From: VMCP01 sp964645755
GTDB lineage: Bacteria; Bacteroidota; Bacteroidia; NS11-12g; UBA955
Reading direction: 5' to 3'
DNA: 11,586 bases
NCBI GenBank assembly: GCA_964645755.1
Contig: CAZYBT010000086.1
Coordinates: forward strand, 1 to 11,586
The notes under the pieces were generated by a model. It ran no database searches. It worked only from the letters and a program-made list of their open reading frames with translations, and was not told the DNA's origin. Positions 1 through 6,141 of this stretch are shown in pieces. The position numbers and the translations under genes are program-made. Each line of letters starts with the position of its first letter. Within the stretch, counting starts at the first letter, position 1.

Positions 1-74
1 ACTGTTGCAGTGTTTCCCTCAACCAAAATCCACTCGTGATCTTTGGTATATTTTAAATTTTCTGGAAAATTCAT
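1..74 (-). CDS. gcvH: Glycine cleavage system H protein, 5' fragment (cut by window edge)
   Basis: Only the first 24 codons and two bases are present; the gene runs off the left edge. The translation begins MNFPENLKYTKDHEWI and continues LVEGNTATV, which is the typical N-terminus of GcvH (consensus near LKYTKxHEWxxxEG, then a short beta strand with ATVG). In this family GcvH carries a lipoyl group on a lysine further along and shuttles the aminomethyl group between the P, T and L proteins of glycine cleavage in the cytoplasm; the lipoyl lysine is outside the window. The ATG lies 21 bases after the accD stop, with an AT-rich gap that holds no hairpin, so co-transcription with fbaB and accD is likely (inference). 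The identification rests on about 24 residues, but the match to the family start is distinctive. Confidence 0.85.
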   Translation of the reverse strand, partial: MNFPENLKYTKDHEWILVEGNTAT

Positions 75-95
75 ATTCAATTTTAGTTTTTTTTA

Positions 96-992
96 TTATT
101 TATGCCAAATATTCGACAACAAAGTTGTCAATTTTTCTTTTAATTCTGTTCTTTTCACAATGAAATCAAGGAAACCATGTTCTACTAAAAACTCACTGCT
201 TTGAAATCCTTTGGGTAAATCACGTCCAATAGTTTCTTTGATTACACGCGGACCTGCAAATCCGATCAATGCTTCAGGTTCAGCGATATTAAAATCTCCC
301 AACATTGCAAAAGACGCGGTAACGCCACCAGTTGTAGGATTGGTCATTAACGATATATAAGGAACTCTAGTTTTGCTCAAGAGAGCCAATTTTGCACTGG
401 TTTTAGCCATTTGCATCAATGAAAATGCAGCTTCCATCATTCGAGCACCCCCGGATTTTGAAATCATTAAAAAAGGAGTTTTAGTTTTAATTGCATGGTC
501 AATTGCTCTTGAAATTTTTTCTCCAACCACTGAGCCCATACTTCCCCCAATAAAATTAAAATCCATACAAGCCACAACCAATGGATATCCATTCATCTGT
601 CCATAACCAGTTCGCACAGCGTCTTTCAACTGGGTTTTCTTCTGAGCCACCACAATACGATCTACATAAGGAGCTGTATCTGTGAAAGTCAAGGGATCAC
701 CACTGCTTAAATTGGCATCTAATTCAGTAAACTGGTTGTCATCGAACAGGATTTCAAAGTATTCTTTAGATCCTATTCTATCGTGATAATCACATGAAGG
801 ACAAACATAATGATTCACCATCCAATCTTTAGTTGGATGAACTTCTTTGCAACGCACACATTTTTCCCAAAGACCATCCGGAGTAGGTTTTTTATCTTTG
901 GTTTTAGTCAGAATACCGGAAAGGGTGCGTCGGTACCATTTAGATTCACCAGAATCTAATTCGTACTCGTCTTCAAAATCGGCGTTTGTCAA
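96..992 (-). CDS. accD: Acetyl-CoA carboxylase carboxyltransferase subunit beta
   Basis: 298 residues. With AccA this subunit forms the carboxyltransferase that moves CO2 from carboxybiotin on AccB to acetyl-CoA, giving malonyl-CoA for fatty acid synthesis in the cytoplasm. An N-terminal zinc ribbon is complete (C45, C48, C64, C67, as CVRC and CPSC). The crotonase-like core follows with GGSMGSVVGEK (149-159), SGGARM (180-185), the TNPTTGGVTASFAMLGD stretch (217-233) and GFAGPRVI (244-251), all typical of AccD. The start is unusual: the codon at 992-990 is TTG, and no ATG, GTG or TTG lies in frame between it and an upstream in-frame stop at 1034-1032. The usual AccD start (MSWF/MSWxKR-like) aligns with SKWYRR at residues 17-22, where there is no start codon, so an acidic tail of about 17 residues precedes the family's normal beginning. 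The gene follows fbaB by 23 bases. Function is near certain; the exact start is not. Confidence 0.95.
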   Translation of the reverse strand: MTNADFEDEYELDSGESKWYRRTLSGILTKTKDKKPTPDGLWEKCVRCKEVHPTKDWMVNHYVCPSCDYHDRIGSKEYFEILFDDNQFTELDANLSSGDPLTFTDTAPYVDRIVVAQKKTQLKDAVRTGYGQMNGYPLVVACMDFNFIGGSMGSVVGEKISRAIDHAIKTKTPFLMISKSGGARMMEAAFSLMQMAKTSAKLALLSKTRVPYISLMTNPTTGGVTASFAMLGDFNIAEPEALIGFAGPRVIKETIGRDLPKGFQSSEFLVEHGFLDFIVKRTELKEKLTTLLSNIWHK

Positions 993-1015
993 AATATTCT
1001 TGTTTATATTGTGAA

Positions 1016-2074
1016 TTAAGCAATCGTGATGCTATTGTCTAAATATACATCTTGAACAGAATTCAACAATTGAATTCCTTCGTTTAATGGTTTTTGGAAA
1101 GCTTTTCTACCAAGGATCAAACCAGTACCACCTGCTCTTTTATTTACAACGGCAGTTGTAATTGCTTCCTCGATATCTCCTTGACCTTTACTTTCTCCAC
1201 CACTATTAATCAAACCAGCTCTTCCCATGTAGCAATTGGCCACTTGGTAACGGGTTAAATCAATTGGATGATCAGTTGTAAGTTCAGAGTATACTTTAGG
1301 ATGAGTTTTACCGTGTTTGGTAGCCAAATAACCTCCATTGTTTGTTGGTAATTTTTGTTTGATGATGTCTGCTTGAATTGTAACGCCCAAATGATTTGCT
1401 TGTCCTGTCAAATCCGCACTTGCATGATAATCGACACCATCTACTTTGAAACCATTGTTACGAGTATAGCACCAAAGAATGGTTGACATTCCCAATTCGT
1501 GAGCCATTTCAAATGCTTTCGCTACCTCAACAATTTGACGAGCGCTCTCTGGGCTACCGAAGTAAATGGTTGCGCCAACTGCTGTTGCACCCATATTCCA
1601 GGCTTCTTTGATAGAACCAAACATGATTTGATCGAATTTATTTGGGTATGATAAAAATTCATTGTGATTAATTTTCACAATAAACGGAATTTTATGAGCA
1701 TACTTTCTAGCGTTCATTGCCAACACACCATAAGTCGACGCAACCGCGTTACAACCGCCTTCGATAGCCAATTTAATGATGTTTTCTGGATCAAAATATG
1801 CTGGATTTGGAGCAAAAGATGCTCCGGCACTATGCTCAATTCCTTGATCTACCGGCAAAATGCTTAAATAACCGGTATTTGCCAAACGTCCATTTCCATA
1901 CAAATTTTGTAAACTCTTCAATACTTGAGTGTTACGATTTGTTTGAGCAAAAACTCTGTCTACAAAATCAGAGCCAGGTAGGTGAATGTTTTCTTTTGAA
2001 ATTGTGTTACAGGTGTGATTCAACAGGTATTCAGCCTGATCGCCTAATAAAGATTGAACATTTGTTTGAGCCAT
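1016..2074 (-). CDS. fbaB: Class I fructose-bisphosphate aldolase (FbaB/DhnA type)
   Basis: 352 residues, close to the 350 of E. coli FbaB. It cleaves fructose 1,6-bisphosphate to dihydroxyacetone phosphate and glyceraldehyde 3-phosphate (or the reverse in gluconeogenesis) through a lysine Schiff base, without the metal used by class II aldolases. Visible landmarks are LPVDQGIEHS (73-82), FIVKINHN (131-138), the ADIIKQKLPTNNGGY segment (235-249) that holds the probable Schiff-base lysine (K239; K241 is the alternative register), and two likely phosphate-binding loops, INSGGESKG (289-297) and GLILGRKAFQ (318-327). The ATG is followed by a normal family N-terminus. A TATTTTTG element at 2111-2104 fits a Bacteroidota -7 box about 30 bases upstream. 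accD follows after 23 bases and gcvH after that. It could in principle be another member of the DeoC/LsrF aldolase group, but length and motifs favour FbaB. Confidence 0.93.
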   Translation of the reverse strand: MAQTNVQSLLGDQAEYLLNHTCNTISKENIHLPGSDFVDRVFAQTNRNTQVLKSLQNLYGNGRLANTGYLSILPVDQGIEHSAGASFAPNPAYFDPENIIKLAIEGGCNAVASTYGVLAMNARKYAHKIPFIVKINHNEFLSYPNKFDQIMFGSIKEAWNMGATAVGATIYFGSPESARQIVEVAKAFEMAHELGMSTILWCYTRNNGFKVDGVDYHASADLTGQANHLGVTIQADIIKQKLPTNNGGYLATKHGKTHPKVYSELTTDHPIDLTRYQVANCYMGRAGLINSGGESKGQGDIEEAITTAVVNKRAGGTGLILGRKAFQKPLNEGIQLLNSVQDVYLDNSITIA

Positions 2075-2092
2075 TTTTAAAAAATTTTGTTG

Positions 2093-2100
2093 TTATTTTG
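2093..2100 (+). promoter_or_regulatory. Weak candidate -7 element for the acetyltransferase gene
   Basis: TTATTTTG differs at one defined base from the Bacteroidota -7 consensus TAnnTTTG and lies 24 bases before the ATG at 2125. No well-spaced -33 TTG is evident. It sits four bases from the opposite-strand element serving fbaB, so the two promoters would share a 50-base gap. This is a pattern match only. Confidence 0.22.
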
Positions 2101-2103
2101 AAG

Positions 2104-2111
2104 CAAAAATA
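2104..2111 (-). promoter_or_regulatory. Candidate -7 promoter element for fbaB-accD-gcvH
   Basis: On the minus strand TATTTTTG matches the Bacteroidota -7 consensus TAnnTTTG exactly. It lies about 30 bases before the fbaB ATG (2074), which would leave a leader of roughly 20-25 bases. No clear -33 TTG is found at the usual spacing; the nearest upstream TTG is about 34 bases away, inside the divergent gene. In AT-rich sequence such an 8-mer can occur by chance, but the position is right. Confidence 0.4.
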
Positions 2112-2124
2112 ACCATTTTTATTC

Positions 2125-2547
2125 ATGATTCAGATATTTGAAATACAAAGTCCTCAAGATTTAGAGAAGGCATTTGAAATTAGGCGCATCGTTTTTGTGA
2201 TTGGTCAAAATTGTGCTCCCGATGAAGAATATGATGAGCATGAAAAATCCTGCCGGCATTTTTTAGCGAAATATCAAGGAATTCAGGCAGGTACGTGCCG
2301 AATCAGGGAAACTTCAGACGGTATTAAATTAGAAAGATTTGCTGTCTTGGAACAGTTTAGAAATCACAAAATTGGTGCGGCATTGGTAGAAAATTGTTTA
2401 CAAAAAATTCAACCCATTAACAAAAAAGTTTATTTACACGCTCAAGAACATGCCGTTGATTTCTATAAAAAGTTTGGTTTTGAAACCATTGGTGAAAAGT
2501 TCTACGAAGCCAATATCCCCCATTTTAAAATGATATATAAACAATAA
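2125..2547 (+). CDS. GNAT-family N-acetyltransferase
   Basis: 140 residues, the only gene on the plus strand. GNAT enzymes transfer an acetyl group from acetyl-CoA to an amine. The N-terminal helix and loop RRIVFVIGQNCAPDEEYDEHE (20-40) resembles the RxxVFVxEQxxPxxxExDxxD signature of the ElaA/YjcF-type subgroup; here the usual acidic residue before Q is replaced by I-G. The sequence then shows HFLAKYQGIQAGTCRIR (45-61), the acetyl-CoA pyrophosphate loop FRNHKIGAALV (78-88, an R/QxxGxA-type motif) and the C-terminal HAQEHAVDFYKKFGFETIGEKFYEA region (105-129), where the conserved YKKFGF helix-strand lies. The substrate cannot be told from sequence; small molecules are as likely as proteins. 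The ATG at 2125 gives a normal family start. It diverges from fbaB (50-base gap) and converges on a secreted-protein gene, with a terminator hairpin between them. Confidence 0.85.
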   Translation: MIQIFEIQSPQDLEKAFEIRRIVFVIGQNCAPDEEYDEHEKSCRHFLAKYQGIQAGTCRIRETSDGIKLERFAVLEQFRNHKIGAALVENCLQKIQPINKKVYLHAQEHAVDFYKKFGFETIGEKFYEANIPHFKMIYKQ

Positions 2548-2568
2548 AAAAGGCGCTTTAACAGCGCC
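2546..2568 (-). terminator. Rho-independent terminator between convergent genes
   Basis: On the minus strand GGCGCT-GTTAA-AGCGCC forms a perfect 6-bp GC-rich stem with a 5-base loop and is followed at once by six U's (the A run at 2546-2551). It begins 32 bases after the stop of the secreted-protein gene (2601), so it is a textbook terminator for that gene. On the plus strand the same stem lies just after the acetyltransferase stop but is followed by CCTCTTAT, so it is a weaker terminator in that direction. Confidence 0.82.
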
Positions 2569-2600
2569 CCTCTTATAACTAAACTACTAAACTAAATATA

Positions 2601-3128
2601 TTATTGAGCAACAATACTCTTGATCTTGTGCAATTTTGTGTTGGTATCTACTGTTACAAACACATTCATCTTCTTACCTGATGCCTTAACCTCATTGAAT
2701 AAATCAACAAGATTTGTTGGAATCAAGAAACATCCTACGCTTTTACTTTTTTGGAATGTAAACTCAACAACTTTGTATCCCTTAGGAGATGAACAGTTTG
2801 AATTTGTTGATGATTGATTCACAGTTGTTTTTGGTGCAGAAGTAGAACCTGTAGTAGGTGCATTGTTCGCATTTGAATTTACTGGACTTGCAGCTTGCGC
2901 TTTTGGACCATTTTTAATTGAGCCAGCAGATGGGCCTTTGCTTACTGTTGATGTTGTGCTGATTGCATTCACTGAATTCGAGCGAATTGAACCAGATACG
3001 TCTGTGATGGTTACTGTTGTTCCGTTGTATTTTGCTACGTTTGCAACAAAGTCACTTGAACTTACAGATTGAGCACTTACAAACCCTACGATTGAAAGCA
3101 CTGCAGAAAATAAAGTAATTTTTTTCAT
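2601..3128 (-). CDS. Small secreted protein of unknown function with S/T/N/P-rich linker
   Basis: 175 residues, not recognised as a named family. Residues 1-19 form a clear signal peptide (MKK, hydrophobic core, cleavage near VSA|QS), so the protein is exported to the periplasm or beyond; there is no lipobox and no T9SS tail. Residues 24-48 (SSDFVANVAKYNGTTVTITDVSGSI) resemble the first two strands of OB-fold-like export proteins, where an xxYxGKTVTVxG pattern is common. A low-complexity stretch rich in S, T, N, A and P follows (about 49-115). Residues 116-175 return to ordinary sequence with alternating strands (YKVVEFTFQ, VGCFLIP, MNVFVTVDT, LHKIKSIVAQ) and a helix (LVDLFNEVKASGKK). Two cysteines, C112 and C133, could form a disulfide. 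The ABC-exporter gene ends 71 bases upstream; a terminator follows. The OB-fold idea is inference. Confidence 0.75.
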   Translation of the reverse strand: MKKITLFSAVLSIVGFVSAQSVSSSDFVANVAKYNGTTVTITDVSGSIRSNSVNAISTTSTVSKGPSAGSIKNGPKAQAASPVNSNANNAPTTGSTSAPKTTVNQSSTNSNCSSPKGYKVVEFTFQKSKSVGCFLIPTNLVDLFNEVKASGKKMNVFVTVDTNTKLHKIKSIVAQ

Positions 3129-3150
3129 AATGGTGGTATTTATTTGGTTG

Positions 3151-3170
3151 TTTGATTCTTAACAATCAAA
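3151..3170. repeat. AT-rich 7-bp inverted repeat upstream of the secreted-protein gene
   Basis: TTTGATT-CTTAAC-AATCAAA is a perfect 7-bp dyad with a 6-base spacer, in the 71-base gap between the ABC exporter stop (3200) and the secreted-protein ATG (3128). The stem is AT-rich and has no U tract after it on the minus strand, so it is a poor terminator; an operator or a chance dyad in AT-rich DNA are both possible. The gap holds no exact TAnnTTTG element; TAGATTTTG (3176-3168) has one base too many. Confidence 0.3.
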
Positions 3171-3199
3171 ATCTATGCCAAAAAATACAATCCTAAAAA

Positions 3200-4945
3200 T
3201 TAATCTTCATTTTCGCCAATCTGTTGGCGCCACATGGCATAATACAACCCCTTCGATTCCAGTAAAAACTCATGATTTCCACTCTCTATGACCCTCCCTT
3301 TTTCCAATACATAAATACAATCAGCGTGCATGATGGTACTCAATCGATGTGCAATCATCACATTGATTCTATTTTTTTGTTCTGAAATTTCCTTCAATGT
3401 ATTGGTAATTTCTCTCTCTGTAATCGAATCTAATGCAGAAGTTGCCTCATCAAATACCAATAAATTTGGCTCCCTAAGTAACGCCCTCGCAATTGATAGC
3501 CTTTGTTTTTCTCCTCCAGAGACCTTAATCCCCCCCTCACCTATTTGTGTGTCCAAACCTCTTTCAGCCCGATTCATGAGTGTATCAGTTGCGGCTTTCT
3601 TTAAGGCCACCAGCATTTCTTCCTCAGTTGCATTCGGACAAACAAACAATAAATTCTCCCTAATGCTCCCAGAAAACAACTGCGACTCTTGCGATACCAA
3701 TCCCAACTGCTTTCGAATTTCCGTTCGGTTGATCTGGGTTACATCGAGACCATTGAATTGCACAGAACCTTCAATTGGTAAATACAAACCAACCAACATT
3801 TTCACTAAAGTACTCTTGCCACTACCAGAAGGACCAACAAATGCAATGGTTTGTCCTTTTTCCAACGTAAAACTTACATCTGTCAGGGCATTTCGATTGG
3901 CCGTTTGATGTCGAAACGACACCCTATCGAATGAAATTTTCTCGATAATCCCTATTGGTTTTGCATTTTCAGGAATTGATTCTTTAGGGTTCTTTAGCAG
4001 CGAATCAAACTTATTTAACGAAACTTCGGCTTCCCTCCAAGCCTGAATGAATGTTCCCAATTCCTGCAGTGGATTGAATATAAAAAAGGTGTAGAACAAA
4101 AATTGAATGTACATTCCAGGAGTAATTCTTTGAGTAAAAACCATCCAACTCAGAAACAACAACAAAGCATTTCTCATGAAATTGACGGTGGTCCCTTGAA
4201 CGAATCCAAGCGTTCTTATTTTCTTTACTTTTTTTAATTCTAATCCCAAAATTTTCAATGTATTGGCGCTAATTCTCTGCATTTCTTGAATCACCAACCC
4301 CAAACTTTTCACCAATTCAATATTTCGTAAACTCTCGGTTGTAGTACCTGCTAAAACAGAAGTTTCTTGCATGATGTCTTTCTGAATTGTCTTGATTTGC
4401 TTACTCAACATCGAGCTACTTACCCCAACAACTGCCATTGCCGTTAAAAATGCTGGGGCAATTAACCAATGCACCGAGAGTGATGCTACAAAAACAAAAA
4501 CAATACCCACGATCGAGGTAAACAATAAATTCACGGTCAACGTAATCAATCGTTCCGAATCAGTTCTCACTTTTTGTAATATGTTCAAAGTTTCGCCACT
4601 GCGATGATCTTCAAATGTGGCAAAAGGCAAATCTAAAGTATGCTTAATGCCGTCAGTGAATATTTTAGCTCCCGCTTTTTGAATGGCTACATTGACAAAA
4701 TAATCTTGTAGGTTTTTTGCAATTCTACTCACCATTGCCACCCCAATTCCAATGCTTAACCAAGTAACCACACCGAGCAAATAATCGTGCTCCTTATAGT
4801 TTTCGAATTTTGTTAAGTAACGATCAAACAAATTACGACCAACCCATGGGTCTAACATACTGAATACCTGGCTAATGGTAGCCAGCAACAAAGCCCAAAA
4901 CACCAAGTTTCCCTGGGGCTTTAAATACATCCACAATCTTTTCAT
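3200..4945 (-). CDS. MsbA-like ABC exporter (fused membrane and ATPase domains)
   Basis: 581 residues, almost the 582 of E. coli MsbA. It is a half-transporter of the type I exporter class that works as a homodimer in the inner membrane, using ATP to flip or export a lipid or other amphiphile. The N-terminal membrane domain (about 1-315) has about six hydrophobic segments near 15-30, 57-74, 140-157, 160-178, 258-271 and 280-295. The ATPase domain (about 333-575) is complete: Walker A GPSGSGKST (371-379), Q-loop Q419, signature VSGGEKQ (475-481), Walker B LLVFDE with catalytic E500, D-loop SALD (503-506) and H-loop H533. Its ATG overlaps the glycosyltransferase stop as ATGA, so translation is probably coupled. 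With an LptF/G permease and a glycosyltransferase in the same operon, LPS-core or another glycolipid is the likely cargo (inference). The family also includes drug and peptide exporters, so I give no gene symbol. Confidence 0.9.
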   Translation of the reverse strand: MKRLWMYLKPQGNLVFWALLLATISQVFSMLDPWVGRNLFDRYLTKFENYKEHDYLLGVVTWLSIGIGVAMVSRIAKNLQDYFVNVAIQKAGAKIFTDGIKHTLDLPFATFEDHRSGETLNILQKVRTDSERLITLTVNLLFTSIVGIVFVFVASLSVHWLIAPAFLTAMAVVGVSSSMLSKQIKTIQKDIMQETSVLAGTTTESLRNIELVKSLGLVIQEMQRISANTLKILGLELKKVKKIRTLGFVQGTTVNFMRNALLLFLSWMVFTQRITPGMYIQFLFYTFFIFNPLQELGTFIQAWREAEVSLNKFDSLLKNPKESIPENAKPIGIIEKISFDRVSFRHQTANRNALTDVSFTLEKGQTIAFVGPSGSGKSTLVKMLVGLYLPIEGSVQFNGLDVTQINRTEIRKQLGLVSQESQLFSGSIRENLLFVCPNATEEEMLVALKKAATDTLMNRAERGLDTQIGEGGIKVSGGEKQRLSIARALLREPNLLVFDEATSALDSITEREITNTLKEISEQKNRINVMIAHRLSTIMHADCIYVLEKGRVIESGNHEFLLESKGLYYAMWRQQIGENED

Positions 4946-6141
4946 GATTCCTTATTTGCAATAAAATTTGCATAAAATGCCAAAAGTTCTCTAGTATTTT
5001 TTTGCAAATTATGATGTTCAAACATCAATTTTTGACCTTTTTGACCCATTTTAACCGTGTCTCTCCAATTCCTTAACATACCTACAATCGATTTTGCCAT
5101 TTCTTTGGCATTCCCCGCAATTTCTATGTGAACATGATTTTCTGCAACAATTCCTTGAACACCAATTTCAGTTGAAACACAGGGTATTCCCATGCTCATG
5201 GCCTCAATTAATTTCATCCGAATGCCACTACCTGCCACAACGGGCACCACACAAATGCCATGGTTCATCATAAATGCTTTAGCATCCGCAACCTCGCCAT
5301 GGTTGTATACCCCACTCTGGAAAATCCTTGAATCATTCGGATTTAACCCCTTGCCTGCCAAATGGAATTCAATCTCCGGAATCTCCGCCCTAACCAAGGG
5401 CCATACTTTTTGCAAAAACCATTCTACCCCCTGAACATTGGCCATCCACTCCATACTCCCAATGTGAAATAATTGATTGGGCTGCAATTGAATGTCTTCA
5501 ACCAATCCAACTTGAATTCCTGGTAGATATAAGTATATAGGTTTGTTTACCACCGATAAAATTTTAGAAGAATCACTCGGAGCAATGCTCACAATTGAGT
5601 CTACCAAGCCCCAGAATCGCTCCTCTTCTTGTTTTAAGCGTCTTGCTTGCAATTTAACATAAAATTGCTTCAAGAAATTCTGAGTTTCGCTCGCCAATCG
5701 CTCCCAAATTTGGTATTCAATGTTGTGCGACCTGTAACTTACATGTCCGTTATAATTTTGTCGAACCGTTTTCAAAAAACCCGCAGAATAAAGTCCCTCA
5801 ATATGAACAATATCATATTGATTATCCTTCAACAATTTGGCTAACTGATCATTGGCCGTATCAGATTCATAGCGCGCCAAATGATAACTTCTTCCAGAAA
5901 ACAAATTCTTGATAGCACCCCATTTGGTCACATTGGCATTCAGATAAATTGGATAATATTTGCAGAAAGAAAAACGTTCTAACAAAGTTCTATCATCCAA
6001 AAAGTGCTTACTTGTATTGAATGAAAAATAACTAATTTCATGTCCCTCAAAAGCCATGGCCTTCATCATTTGAAAAGTAGCAATGGCGCCACCATCATGC
6101 AATGGCCAAGGAAAACGATTTCCAAGGATCAGTATTTTCAT
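4942..6141 (-). CDS. GT4-like glycosyltransferase
   Basis: 399 residues with the two-lobed GT-B layout. The N-terminal lobe starts MKILILGNRFPWPLHDGG, with the glycine-rich loop and AIATFQMMKAMAFEGHE helix typical of acceptor-side lobes, and has the YDIVHIEG strand at 109-116. The donor lobe has HIGSMEWMANVQGVEWFL (226-243), EFHLAGKG (258-265) and the sugar-nucleotide-binding region GSGIRMKLIEAMSMGIPCVST (304-324), the usual GT4 pattern of R/K followed by E-x-MS-x-GIP. It would retain the anomeric configuration while moving a sugar from a nucleotide donor to a lipid or glycan on the cytoplasmic face; the exact sugar is not readable. No signal peptide or membrane helix is evident. The ATG overlaps the permease stop as ATGA, and its own stop overlaps the ABC-exporter ATG in the same way. 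A role in LPS core or another surface glycolipid is inferred from these neighbours. Confidence 0.87.
   Translation of the reverse strand: MKILILGNRFPWPLHDGGAIATFQMMKAMAFEGHEISYFSFNTSKHFLDDRTLLERFSFCKYYPIYLNANVTKWGAIKNLFSGRSYHLARYESDTANDQLAKLLKDNQYDIVHIEGLYSAGFLKTVRQNYNGHVSYRSHNIEYQIWERLASETQNFLKQFYVKLQARRLKQEEERFWGLVDSIVSIAPSDSSKILSVVNKPIYLYLPGIQVGLVEDIQLQPNQLFHIGSMEWMANVQGVEWFLQKVWPLVRAEIPEIEFHLAGKGLNPNDSRIFQSGVYNHGEVADAKAFMMNHGICVVPVVAGSGIRMKLIEAMSMGIPCVSTEIGVQGIVAENHVHIEIAGNAKEMAKSIVGMLRNWRDTVKMGQKGQKLMFEHHNLQKNTRELLAFYANFIANKES

Noticed and set aside
3151..3170. Dyad TTTGATT/AATCAAA as terminator of the ABC exporter operon
   Set aside because: The stem is AT-rich and no U tract follows on the minus strand, so it is kept only as a low-confidence repeat.
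3168..3176. TAGATTTTG as a -7 promoter element for the secreted-protein gene
   Set aside because: It has three bases between TA and TTTG instead of two and no TTG at a fitting distance upstream.
3330..3908. 192-codon plus-strand frame inside the ABC exporter gene
   Set aside because: It is antisense to the highly conserved ATPase domain, and its sequence has no recognisable domain; a shadow.
3200..4945. ABC exporter as a toxin/bacteriocin or peptide exporter
   Set aside because: There is no N-terminal peptidase domain and no small precursor gene beside it. Length and operon partners favour a lipid or glycolipid exporter.
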